From: a bacterium
GTDB taxonomy: Bacteria > Bdellovibrionota_C > UBA2361 > RFPC01
Assembly (NCBI GenBank): GCA_009926305.1
Contig: RFPC01000010.1
Location: 1 to 46,888 of the forward strand
DNA: 46,888 nt
Direction of reading: 5' to 3'
How positions within the stretch are numbered: the stretch's first letter is position 1; every line of letters begins with the position of its first letter. Below the pieces are notes generated by a model. The model was not told the DNA's origin, made no database searches, and saw nothing but the letters and a program-made list of their open reading frames with translations. Below, piece by piece: positions 16,933 through 25,749 of the stretch. Both the position numbers and the translations under genes were made by a program.

Positions 16933-19900
16933 CAGGCTATCAAGTCGCTTCTTATACAGAGATTGCAGCTCAGTCTCACTTTAGCTTTTTAGAAGGAGCA
17001 AGCTCTCCTGAAGAAATCATACACACTGCTCATGCGCTTGGATATCGTGGCATATCCATTTCGGACAGAGACTCGCTCTCTGGAATTGTAAGAGCATATG
17101 GCGCTATCCGTGAGATAGAAGAGAGTGAGCGGTGTTTGCTGAAGTTGCTTATCGGAGCAACGATCAATCTGATTCCCTCTGAATCATCATCCTATACTGA
17201 AAACGAGGCTCTGCCACTTTGCTCTCTGATTATTCATCCCACTAGCGTTGAGTCATATGGCAATCTTTCAGAGCTGCTTACTCTAGGAAAGTCTCGTTCT
17301 CAAAATGGAAGTACCTGTCTTATTATAGAAGATCTAGAGAATTTTCAGGAAGGACTTTGCCTAACAGCACTTCCTCTTTGGCCATTACCAAAGCGTGATA
17401 CTTCAATAGAACAGCTCTTTGTAAAGCTTCGAAAAGAAATTGGAGCTCTCTATGAAGCAACTCGTCATCGCTCAGTCCTTTTTTCCCTTGGGCTGTTTCG
17501 TTCATTTACCCATCTTGCTGATTCCTTTGAAAAAAATGTGATACGGCTCGCCAGAGAGCTTTCTATTCCTCTTGTTGCCACAAATATTCCCCTCTCTCAC
17601 TCACAAGAGCGAAAGCCTCTTCAAGACATTCTCACATGTATTCGTTGTGGAATCTCAATTCAAAAAGCTGGTTATCTTCTTAATTCGAACCGCGAGCGAT
17701 ACCTCAAATCTTCGGACGAAATGTGCCATCTTTTTTCAGATCTCCCAATGGCAATCACTCGAACAAATGAAATTCTCGAAGCCGCCTCGCAGTTCTCTCT
17801 CGATCAACTTACTTATGAATATCCCCATGAGGTCTGCCCTTCCCAAGAATCTCCCAAGGATTTTCTGAGAAGACTCACGGAAGAAGGCGCTGCCTTGCGA
17901 TTTCCTAATGGAACTCCCAAACGAATACAGAATCTCATTAATCACGAGCTTGCACTCATTCATGAACTTCAATATGAGCACTATTTCCTTACTTGCTATG
18001 ATATCGTTCGATTTGCTCGCTCTCGTCGCATTCTCTGTCAAGGCAGAGGAGCTGCTGCAAACTCCGCGGTCTGCTATTGCCTGGGGATAACTTCGGTAAA
18101 TCCAGTCGAGATTGATCTTCTGTTTGCTCGCTTCATCAGCAAAGAAAGAAACGAACCTCCTGATATTGATATTGACTTTGAGCATGAACGGCGAGAGGAG
18201 GTCATACAGTATATATACGAAAAATATGGTCGAGATAGAGCAGCTCTGACCTGCGAAGTGGTTACCTATCGTTATCGTAGTGCTATTCGAGATGTAGGAA
18301 AAGCGCTTGGTCTTCCAGAAAGCATAGTAGATTCACTAGCAAAGCGTTCTCATCGATGGACTGGAAGCACCATATCAAGGAGTGATATTGAAGCGCTTGG
18401 TCTGGAGCATGACAGTATTGCGATCCGAAACACCCTTCTCCTTGCTCATCAGCTCCTTGGATTTCCACGGCACCTATCTCAACACGTAGGGGGATTTATT
18501 ATCTCTGAACAACCATTAAGTCGCATTGTTCCCATTCGACATGCAACTATGGCTGGTCGAACTATCATTGAGTGGAATAAGGATGACATAGAGGAGTTAG
18601 GAATTCTCAAAATCGACATTCTTGCCCTGGGAATGCTTTCCTGCATTCGTAAAGCATTCGAAATGATTAATCGACAACGTCTCTCACATAATGAGTCCGA
18701 GATCGCACTTCATTCTCTCCCCAGAGAAGACCGAGACGTTTACACAATGATACAACAAGCAGATACTATCGGCGTCTTTCAGATCGAGTCACGAGCACAG
18801 ATGTCCATGCTTCCTCGCCTCCGTCCTCAATGTTTTTATGATCTTGTTATTGAAGTAGCGATTGTTCGTCCCGGTCCAATCCAAGGCAATATGGTGCATC
18901 CATATCTCCGTCGGCGTCAAGGAAAAGAGAAAATCATATTTCCCGATTCAAGAGTCCGTGCCGTCCTCGGAAAAACTCTTGGCGTGCCCATATTTCAAGA
19001 ACAAGCAATGCGACTTGCCATTGAATTAGCTGATTTTACTCCTGGAGAAGCTGAGAAGTTTCGTCGTTCAATGGCTGCCTGGCGTCGTAAGGAATCGGTA
19101 GTCACGCAATTCGTTGCTCGTATCGTCCAAGGAATGCAATCCAAGGGCTATTCAAATGAATTTATTGAGCAGTGTTGTCGGCAGCTACGAGGCTTTAGCG
19201 AATATGGATTTCCTGAGTCTCATGCTGCCTCATTTGCACTACTCGTATATGCCTCTGCGTGGATTAAGCACTACTATCCAGCTGAGTTTGCTGTTGCACT
19301 TCTCAACAGCCAACCAATGGGATTTTATTCTCCTGCACAGATTATAGATGATGCAAAGCGGCATGGAATTCGCGTGCTGCCAGTTGATGTAAACTATAGC
19401 TCCTGGGACTGTACTGTTTCCGTACTGCCACAACAGGACTCCCCTATTCAACGAAATACGATTCGTCTTGGCCTTCGGATGATTAAAGGAGTGTCAGAAA
19501 GTGACGGAATTGTTTTCTCAAGAGCAGTAAACACATATGGAAAATTTACGTCGCTATCCGACCTGTGGAACAAAATTCGTCGCATAGCTCCAGCATCATC
19601 CCGACGGATGCTAAGAAAAATAGCTTCTGCGGATGGTTTTCGATCCCTCGGACTATCGCAGCGAGATGCGCTCTGGGAAATACGTTCACTACGTTCAACG
19701 GACGCCCCTCTTTTTGAAGAGATACGCGGTTCAACTTTGCAGCCATTTTTACCAGGACTCTCACGTGAAGAAGCAACTTTTCAGGACTACCTCTCTACTG
19801 GAGTGTCTCTGAGGGCACATCCAATAGAATTCCTTAGAAATATCATTACAAAAAAGGGCGGTATTTCTACAAGAGAACTGCACACCATGGCTGAGGGCGC

Positions 19901-20159
19901 TCTGGTCTGCGTTGCTGGTAGTGTTCTCTTTCGACAACGCCCTGGAACCGCAAAGGGAGTAGTATTCATAACTCTTGAAGACGAGTTCGGAATGACAAAC
20001 CTTATAATCTCTCCAGAACTCCTCCAAAATCATCAACCAATTATACTCTACTCGAATATAATGTTTGCAGAAGGGCGACTGCGAAAAATTGGTCCTATGA
20101 CCTATATTTCCGTAAAGGCTCTAGCAAGCTTAGATGATGCTAGCCCTTGTCGGTACTGA
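16929..20159 (+). CDS. dnaE2: DnaE2 (ImuC) error-prone DNA polymerase III alpha subunit
   Basis: This 1076-residue C-family polymerase inserts opposite lesions during SOS mutagenesis. The start MTGYQVASYTE at 16929 overlaps the imuB stop as ATGA. The reading from 16869 is rejected because the family begins at this point. The PHP domain opens SHFSFLEGASSPEEII. The polymerase active site shows PPDIDIDFEHERREEVI (two of the three catalytic Asp) and the third Asp in LGILKIDILALGML. The length fits DnaE2 and is shorter than replicative DnaE. An OB domain is present near the C-terminus (LVCVAGSVLFRQRPGTAKGVVFITLEDE). It stops four bases from the end of the facing ATPase gene. Confidence 0.95.
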   Translation: MTGYQVASYTEIAAQSHFSFLEGASSPEEIIHTAHALGYRGISISDRDSLSGIVRAYGAIREIEESERCLLKLLIGATINLIPSESSSYTENEALPLCSLIIHPTSVESYGNLSELLTLGKSRSQNGSTCLIIEDLENFQEGLCLTALPLWPLPKRDTSIEQLFVKLRKEIGALYEATRHRSVLFSLGLFRSFTHLADSFEKNVIRLARELSIPLVATNIPLSHSQERKPLQDILTCIRCGISIQKAGYLLNSNRERYLKSSDEMCHLFSDLPMAITRTNEILEAASQFSLDQLTYEYPHEVCPSQESPKDFLRRLTEEGAALRFPNGTPKRIQNLINHELALIHELQYEHYFLTCYDIVRFARSRRILCQGRGAAANSAVCYCLGITSVNPVEIDLLFARFISKERNEPPDIDIDFEHERREEVIQYIYEKYGRDRAALTCEVVTYRYRSAIRDVGKALGLPESIVDSLAKRSHRWTGSTISRSDIEALGLEHDSIAIRNTLLLAHQLLGFPRHLSQHVGGFIISEQPLSRIVPIRHATMAGRTIIEWNKDDIEELGILKIDILALGMLSCIRKAFEMINRQRLSHNESEIALHSLPREDRDVYTMIQQADTIGVFQIESRAQMSMLPRLRPQCFYDLVIEVAIVRPGPIQGNMVHPYLRRRQGKEKIIFPDSRVRAVLGKTLGVPIFQEQAMRLAIELADFTPGEAEKFRRSMAAWRRKESVVTQFVARIVQGMQSKGYSNEFIEQCCRQLRGFSEYGFPESHAASFALLVYASAWIKHYYPAEFAVALLNSQPMGFYSPAQIIDDAKRHGIRVLPVDVNYSSWDCTVSVLPQQDSPIQRNTIRLGLRMIKGVSESDGIVFSRAVNTYGKFTSLSDLWNKIRRIAPASSRRMLRKIASADGFRSLGLSQRDALWEIRSLRSTDAPLFEEIRGSTLQPFLPGLSREEATFQDYLSTGVSLRAHPIEFLRNIITKKGGISTRELHTMAEGALVCVAGSVLFRQRPGTAKGVVFITLEDEFGMTNLIISPELLQNHQPIILYSNIMFAEGRLRKIGPMTYISVKALASLDDASPCRY

Positions 20160-20163
20160 ATTG

Positions 20164-22404
20164 TCATCCGTGCTTGCTCCAGCCTCTAATAATCTCATGA
20201 GCCTGATCTCTTGCAACGCAATACTGATTTCGTGAATGTTGACGACACTGCTCTCGGAAGCTTTCTGTCGGGATTACAATCTCCTCAGTCTGCGCTGAAA
20301 AGACTTCTTGCGCGTACTCTCCGACCATCATTTTCATATAAAACTCACGCGCCGGGAGATTAACAAGATCGCTCTCCCAAACTCTTGGAGCCAGTTCTCT
20401 TGCAACCGCCCCTGCGTCTTCATTCCCCACCCGAAATGCGGCAAAATTTCCAATGTTTCCAAAAATAGTATTCCGAACACCTGCTGGCAGAAGAGCAAGA
20501 CTTTGCGCAGTAAGGTTTAAGTTCAACCTGTATTTCCTGGACTCGCTCAGGATCTCCTCGAAGCTCGCCGTTGCAAATTCATTAAAGTCATCGACATAAA
20601 GATAGAAATCTGGTCGCATCTCATAAGGCATATCCGCTCGAGACATTGCAGCATAGTAAATACGTGCCATCACCATGGCACCCAAAAGCGAAGCATTATC
20701 ATCCCCCAACAACTCATTAGAGATCTTCATAAGCAGAATCTTTCGCGAGTCCATGATCTGCCGAAAATTGAACTTATTGAATGGCTGTCCAAGTGAGTTT
20801 CGTATCATTTCTGCACTTACAAAATCGCTGATCATCCGCTGTACTGGCTCAATCGCTACCTCCTGCCAATCTTTTTGCCATCGAGGAAACTCATGTATCC
20901 AAAAATCACGAACCGTACGATCTCGAATATTGGGCAAAACTGATGACCGATACTTCTCATCTGCTAACATTCTCTGAATAGACAATACGGTAGTCCACTC
21001 TGTGCTGAGCAGAGCAAGTGTCGTATAGAGCAAGAGGTGCTCAATACGATCGTTCCACTGATCTTCAAATCGAATATGAAACATCTCTAGTAGACCAGTT
21101 GCTACTCGCATTCGAGATCCTTCTTGAACGATCTCGAAAGGATTAAGACTAGCGGGATAATCAATGTCACTCGGATCATAGAGCACAACATCATTGATTC
21201 GGTCTTTCGGAATGATATCCAGAATTTGATCTACTAACCCGCCCTCTGGATCGAGCACTCCCACGCCCATCCCGCTTCGCAAATCTTCCTCGATCAATAA
21301 CCGCAACATTCCTGATTTTCCCGTTCCGCTCTTGCCTAAGATCAGCAGGTGTCGCTGCCGATCCTCTCGCTGTATTCCAAACGGAATCGTCTGGCTTCGA
21401 TAAATTGTCCGCCCTACCCTACTAACGTCTACTCGGTCAGTACTCACTGGCAGGTCTCTCGGAGGGCTCGCATGTCTCGCGAGAATCATTCGAAAATTTA
21501 AGTTTCCCACACCTGGCAATTGCCACATACCGGGAATTTCACGGGTATACATGCACATAGCTGGTCTTTTTCCACGAGCAAGGCGTCTCTCACGGAGTGG
21601 CACAAATGCACGTTCACCAAACCTTACTCGGTGTAAGCCATATAAATTCCAATCGCCATGGTTTTGTAGTGCGTATCCTGCTGCGATATTTTTTATGGCC
21701 GAAACTATTTCCTGCTCAGCGGCCTTTTTTCGCTGCAGACTCTCCTCTCGCTCATCAACCACTAATATTCGAATATTTGCTGCAAGCCATTTTCCAACCG
21801 CTTTATCAAGAATCATCTCGAGTTGCTTCTCTCTCGTCTCCTTGTCACGAAACCAAAATTTCGGCCGAAAGATGTGTATCATGCGGTCAAAGACCCTTCG
21901 ACACCACATTTGACTATGAAAAATCAGATTGGATGAAATCGGTTCTAGAACAACTTGCGTCATAATCTTGTAGTGTGCTGGCTGCTCTGCAATTGCTCTT
22001 AAAATCGGATCCATAGCACCACAAAGGGTGACTTTATAATTGTTGCTTGGATTAATATCGGAACGGAGATAAGACACATCACCCACCCCGATAAGGGCAT
22101 TCTGAGACACGGAATCCAGTGGGTCGGGGACTTGTATAATATCAGCGGTTGGGTGATTTAAGTACATCATTCCAGCCATGGCTTCTGCATCTGCCGAGCG
22201 CGCGCCAAAGAGAAATGAGATTGTCTGATTTTCCTGATAGAGCTCGAGAGAAAAACGGCCAATCTTTGCTGCATGCCACCCTAATAATAACTCATGAAAC
22301 TTATGCGATTGAGTCATTGACCACGTCGCATCATAAAGAATATCCGCCACTGAGGTGTCTTCATGTGCAAATCGATAGCAGTAGATGCCAAAATCTGGAT
22401 CCAT
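20164..22404 (-). CDS. VirD4/TraD/HerA-like ATPase, second of a tandem pair
   Basis: This protein has about 746 residues. An N-terminal region of about 340 residues of unknown fold is followed by a RecA-like motor with Walker A LGKSGTGKSGML (about residue 358) and VLDPEGGLVDQILDIIPKDRI, the layout of type IV secretion coupling ATPases. The Walker B is YLYVDDFNEFA (about residue 595), with Asp where the partner has the catalytic Glu (IDEFQNFA). The ATG at 22404 is preferred because GGGAGGA is five bases before it. A GTG at 22407 also fits. Start and upstream stop overlap as TGATG (1 base), so translation is coupled. It has no membrane segments, so it would need another anchor. Confidence 0.8.
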   Translation of the reverse strand: MDPDFGIYCYRFAHEDTSVADILYDATWSMTQSHKFHELLLGWHAAKIGRFSLELYQENQTISFLFGARSADAEAMAGMMYLNHPTADIIQVPDPLDSVSQNALIGVGDVSYLRSDINPSNNYKVTLCGAMDPILRAIAEQPAHYKIMTQVVLEPISSNLIFHSQMWCRRVFDRMIHIFRPKFWFRDKETREKQLEMILDKAVGKWLAANIRILVVDEREESLQRKKAAEQEIVSAIKNIAAGYALQNHGDWNLYGLHRVRFGERAFVPLRERRLARGKRPAMCMYTREIPGMWQLPGVGNLNFRMILARHASPPRDLPVSTDRVDVSRVGRTIYRSQTIPFGIQREDRQRHLLILGKSGTGKSGMLRLLIEEDLRSGMGVGVLDPEGGLVDQILDIIPKDRINDVVLYDPSDIDYPASLNPFEIVQEGSRMRVATGLLEMFHIRFEDQWNDRIEHLLLYTTLALLSTEWTTVLSIQRMLADEKYRSSVLPNIRDRTVRDFWIHEFPRWQKDWQEVAIEPVQRMISDFVSAEMIRNSLGQPFNKFNFRQIMDSRKILLMKISNELLGDDNASLLGAMVMARIYYAAMSRADMPYEMRPDFYLYVDDFNEFATASFEEILSESRKYRLNLNLTAQSLALLPAGVRNTIFGNIGNFAAFRVGNEDAGAVARELAPRVWESDLVNLPAREFYMKMMVGEYAQEVFSAQTEEIVIPTESFREQCRQHSRNQYCVARDQAHEIIRGWSKHG

Positions 22405-24686
22405 CACGATCCTCCCTCTAGGACGCTCGCGACTTGCCTGTCACTGCTTCTTTTTTGATTTTGCTGCTCAAAATCAGCAAGGATTTCTACTCGATCCTTG
22501 GAATACTGTCGTCTTGATTGCTCAATACATTCGGTCACAAAGTTTTCCTTTGGCATCGCGATATCGATAGTTCTGCCCGAAAAAGCATCTTGAGGCGCAC
22601 CGTCAAGCATCATCCGAATGTAAAAGTTCCTTAAGTTCAAATTCATCAACCCAAGATGATCAAACGGTGGAGAAAATCGTGACTCAATAGCATGTGCATC
22701 CTCACTTCCAATTTGAAATGAGATGACGTTACCCACCTTAGACATCAAAACGTCTTTGACACCTTCTGGAAGCTGCTTGAGCATTTGGTGGGCAATCGTG
22801 TAGCTCACTCCTTGTTTTGCCGCATCAGTAAGAGATTTGGCAAAGCTATCAGTCGCGAAGTTCTGAAATTCATCAATATAAATATAGAAAGGCAACATGT
22901 TCCCATCTCGATGTGCTCGCGTTGCTGCCGCTAACCGTAACGAAGTAAGCAGAAGAGTGCCTAAAAGAACAGTATTCTGTCTTCCTAAGTTCTTCTTGGG
23001 AACTTTCATGAGTATAATTTTTCGCTCATCCATCATACGCACGAGATCAAACTTATTCTCCTGTTGAGCAAGAATGCAGCCAACGAGATTCGTAGATAAT
23101 AAGCGAGACAAAATCTTCTTTACACGAAAAATATCCGCGTGTTCAAGCAGCTCGTCAATAAGCGCCTCTTGTTTCGACCAATATTCAAGGAGTGGCCCAG
23201 CTGGAAGCTGCTCCACGAATGCGTTTCGTATTGTCCGATCCCCTAACATTTCAAATAGAGAATAGAGTGTCGTCTTGGGAGTTTCCAACAACGTCAGGAC
23301 ACAATTCTGTAACAGACGCTCTGCAGCTTCAGACAGCGAGAGAGCCTCCACCTTCTTAAACATATCAACCAGCTCTCTTGCAACAAATTGTCGCTCTGAG
23401 GTGTAAACATTCTCAAATGGATTAAAACAGGGAGGAAATTGATAATCAGAAACATCAAAAATAGCTATATCTTTTATCCGATGCTCGGGAACAATCTGTA
23501 AGACGTCATCTACAAGATCCCCGTGACAATCCAGTAGTGCTAATCCGGATCCATGCTGCATATCAGACTGAACAAGCAGCTCGATAAGTTTTGATTTGCC
23601 CGCACCAGACTTGCCGAGAATATGGAGATGGCTCTTTCGATCCTCACGTCGGATACCAAAGATTTCCTGCCCCTGTCTGAAGTTCGTTCTACCAAAGAGA
23701 GAAATCTCGGATAGCTGGCGATTGCCTGCAAAAAGCGCAGCTGGTGGATTTCCCCTACTCGCAAGCACCTGCGCTATGTTCATATGCTTATCTACAAAGA
23801 CGGGATGCCAAAGAGTAGCAAGTTCTTGGCTCGTCATAAGGAAGGGCTTTAAAAGCTGTCTTTTTATAACGGGCGATAGCGCTTCCTTGCCGAACTTTCT
23901 GGAGCGAACCTTCAAGCGACCCATGTCTGAATAATTTATAAACTTTAGCCCAGTGGAAACACTGTTAAGGCAAGCCTTCGCTTTTGATTCAAGTGCTTTT
24001 CGTTCTTCGGATGATATATCGTGGGAAGCAGAAACAACGACTGAAGTCCTGATGCTCATCTGAAACATCAGACTAATTATTTTCCCTGGATATTTCGTCT
24101 TGAACTTTTTTGCAACTCCCGGCTTAAACCAGTAAAGCGGCCTAAAGGGATAGCTTGAGAGCCACGACCATGCTTGCCACTTATATCTCATAGCCTGCAT
24201 AGAGGTCTCAGGTAATGAACGCGCGACAAATTGAACAATGACTTTGTAGCCCGGGGGAAGCACTGATAATATATTCAGATATGGTCCAGCTGCATCATGC
24301 TGATTGTCGTCGTAGGTAATAAAAGGGAGTATCGGATATCGCGGCTCAACGATGCCGTATTCCTCTGTAACCACAATATCATGCTCCATAACTCCGTTAA
24401 GAAAATCATCGCGTTCAACAATAGATGCTGTTGGAATCATGGTATAGAGAGCAGAACTAATGGCTGAGATCTGCTCCTCTGAGGCCGTGAAGCAGAGCTC
24501 AATATGCTGATTATGGGAGTAGACCTCTAAAGCAAATCCTCCGAGTAGCTGCTCCCAGAGCATCGCAAGGGTTTCGTTCATCTGCGAAGACTTTCGAACC
24601 TTCCCTACTGCCATCCAATGCCCCTCGCCGTCAGAGATCACCTCTCGAGCAAGAAATATCGAACAGGTCTTTAGATTTGATGCCAT
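22404..24686 (-). CDS. VirD4/TraD/HerA-like ATPase, first of a tandem pair
   Basis: This 760-residue paralogue of its downstream neighbour has the same overall plan: an N-terminal domain of about 340 residues, Walker A LGKSGAGKSKLIEL, LLDCHGDLVDDVLQIVPEHRI, Walker B FYIYIDEFQNFA, a sensor-like region AHQMLKQLPEGVKDVL, then SKVGNVISFQIGSEDA. These hallmarks match HerA/VirD4-like pumps that move DNA or protein. Residues near Walker A and in the C-terminal third are conserved between the two, while the N-terminal halves have drifted. It is the upstream gene of the pair. No relaxase, VirB4 or pilin gene is in the window. The substrate is unknown. Confidence 0.8.
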   Translation of the reverse strand: MASNLKTCSIFLAREVISDGEGHWMAVGKVRKSSQMNETLAMLWEQLLGGFALEVYSHNQHIELCFTASEEQISAISSALYTMIPTASIVERDDFLNGVMEHDIVVTEEYGIVEPRYPILPFITYDDNQHDAAGPYLNILSVLPPGYKVIVQFVARSLPETSMQAMRYKWQAWSWLSSYPFRPLYWFKPGVAKKFKTKYPGKIISLMFQMSIRTSVVVSASHDISSEERKALESKAKACLNSVSTGLKFINYSDMGRLKVRSRKFGKEALSPVIKRQLLKPFLMTSQELATLWHPVFVDKHMNIAQVLASRGNPPAALFAGNRQLSEISLFGRTNFRQGQEIFGIRREDRKSHLHILGKSGAGKSKLIELLVQSDMQHGSGLALLDCHGDLVDDVLQIVPEHRIKDIAIFDVSDYQFPPCFNPFENVYTSERQFVARELVDMFKKVEALSLSEAAERLLQNCVLTLLETPKTTLYSLFEMLGDRTIRNAFVEQLPAGPLLEYWSKQEALIDELLEHADIFRVKKILSRLLSTNLVGCILAQQENKFDLVRMMDERKIILMKVPKKNLGRQNTVLLGTLLLTSLRLAAATRAHRDGNMLPFYIYIDEFQNFATDSFAKSLTDAAKQGVSYTIAHQMLKQLPEGVKDVLMSKVGNVISFQIGSEDAHAIESRFSPPFDHLGLMNLNLRNFYIRMMLDGAPQDAFSGRTIDIAMPKENFVTECIEQSRRQYSKDRVEILADFEQQNQKRSSDRQVASVLEGGS

Positions 24687-24996
24687 CTTTTGTGTTGCTC
24701 CAGCGGAGGCTTTTTAACGTAGGGACTCCCCTCCTAAAAACGCCAGTTTAGACGCTCCCCTTAATAGGTATGCTCTCAATTCTAGCAAAATCCTCTACAT
24801 TTGTTGGGATTACCCATTTTTTATGCTCTGGGGCCCTTCTCCGTAATAACCCTTGCCGTTCTTGTGCGGGATAGTCATACTGGGACCTGCTAGAAAAAAC
24901 AACACTATTTCAGATAGTTAGTCTTGTCGCTGGTCTTTTGATCATAGGGCTCACGAGAACAGACTTCTGAAATTCGAGATTTGGAGGAATGCACAC
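24687..24996. other. Divergent intergenic region, 310 bases
   Basis: The region separates the ATPase pair (leftwards) from the CADD-like gene (rightwards). No coding sequence, repeat or clear promoter could be picked out. A TTGGAGGAATG ribosome-binding site lies just before the CADD-like start. The ATPase ATG has only a weak GGAG-like site more than ten bases before it. Confidence 0.5.
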
Positions 24997-25686
24997 ATGT
25001 CACTGTCACTAAGCCAAGAAATCCTAGAGGCAACCAAGCAGAATAGGCTCCTCTCCCATCCCTTTTATCAGGCTTGGGAAGCTGGAGAACTCGATCGCGA
25101 TATTCTCAAAGTTTATGCGAAGCAGTACTTTCATCACGTGAACGCCTTTCCTCGATATATCAGCGCAACTCACTCACTCTGCGAAGAACTCCCATCACGA
25201 CAAGTGCTCATGGAGAACTTACACGATGAAGAGTACGGAGAGAATAATCATCCAAAGCTATGGATGGACTTCGCTCAAGGAATGGGAGCAGATATTGATG
25301 AAACCCTTGCAGAAGAACTCAATCCAGAGACTCGAAATCTTATCGAGACTTTTTTCGATCTTGCCCGCTCTTCATATATCGAAGGATTGGTAGCTCTTTA
25401 TGTCTATGAACAACAGATACCTGAAATTTGTGAAACGAAGATTAAAGGGTTGAATGAGTTCTATGGAGTAAAAGACACTGAGACCATTGAGTATTTCCGA
25501 CTCCATGGAGAGGTTGATATTCTTCATAGCGAGGCGACTCGAGCGCTTGTTGATCAACTCTCGGAAGAGGACAGAGAAAAAGCACTTCGCGCAGCAGAAA
25601 AAGCGACAAAGGCTCTCTGGGGCTTTCTTGACGGAATGGATCGCTTAAGAGGGATTGATTCCTCAGCGGCATGTGCCTGCCACTAA
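24997..25686 (+). CDS. CADD-type protein, predicted self-sacrificing p-aminobenzoate synthase
   Basis: This 229-residue all-helical protein of the PqqC/TenA superfamily closely matches Chlamydia CADD (LLSHPFYQAWEAGEL, YAKQYFHHVNAFPRYISATHS, LYVYEQQIPEI, TKIKGLNEFYG). CADD makes p-aminobenzoate for folate by consuming its own tyrosine, with a lysine as nitrogen donor at a di-metal site. The counterparts of the chlamydial Tyr27 and Lys152 are Tyr24 and Lys148. The counterparts of the metal ligands are Glu78, His85, Glu138, His170, Asp174 and His177. All are present. The C-terminus ends in a Cys-rich CACH. The strong ribosome-binding site (TTGGAGGAATG) fixes the start. It is a lone gene, and no folate gene is next to it. 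PABA synthesis is inferred by homology. Confidence 0.87.
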   Translation: MSLSLSQEILEATKQNRLLSHPFYQAWEAGELDRDILKVYAKQYFHHVNAFPRYISATHSLCEELPSRQVLMENLHDEEYGENNHPKLWMDFAQGMGADIDETLAEELNPETRNLIETFFDLARSSYIEGLVALYVYEQQIPEICETKIKGLNEFYGVKDTETIEYFRLHGEVDILHSEATRALVDQLSEEDREKALRAAEKATKALWGFLDGMDRLRGIDSSAACACH

Positions 25687-25704
25687 AAGGTAAAAAGCAC
25701 CCAT

Positions 25705-25742
25705 AAAAAGGGCGGGCGGCATCCTGGCTGCTCGCCCTTTTT
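25705..25742. terminator. Bidirectional intrinsic terminator
   Basis: AAAAAGGGCGGGCGG, a short loop and CTGCTCGCCCTTTTT form a long GC-rich stem (with two G-U pairs) flanked by A and T runs. It ends the CADD-like gene on the plus strand. In the other direction it would end the glycogen-debranching/cytochrome oxidase transcript. Confidence 0.85.
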
Positions 25743-25749
25743 GTTCGTC

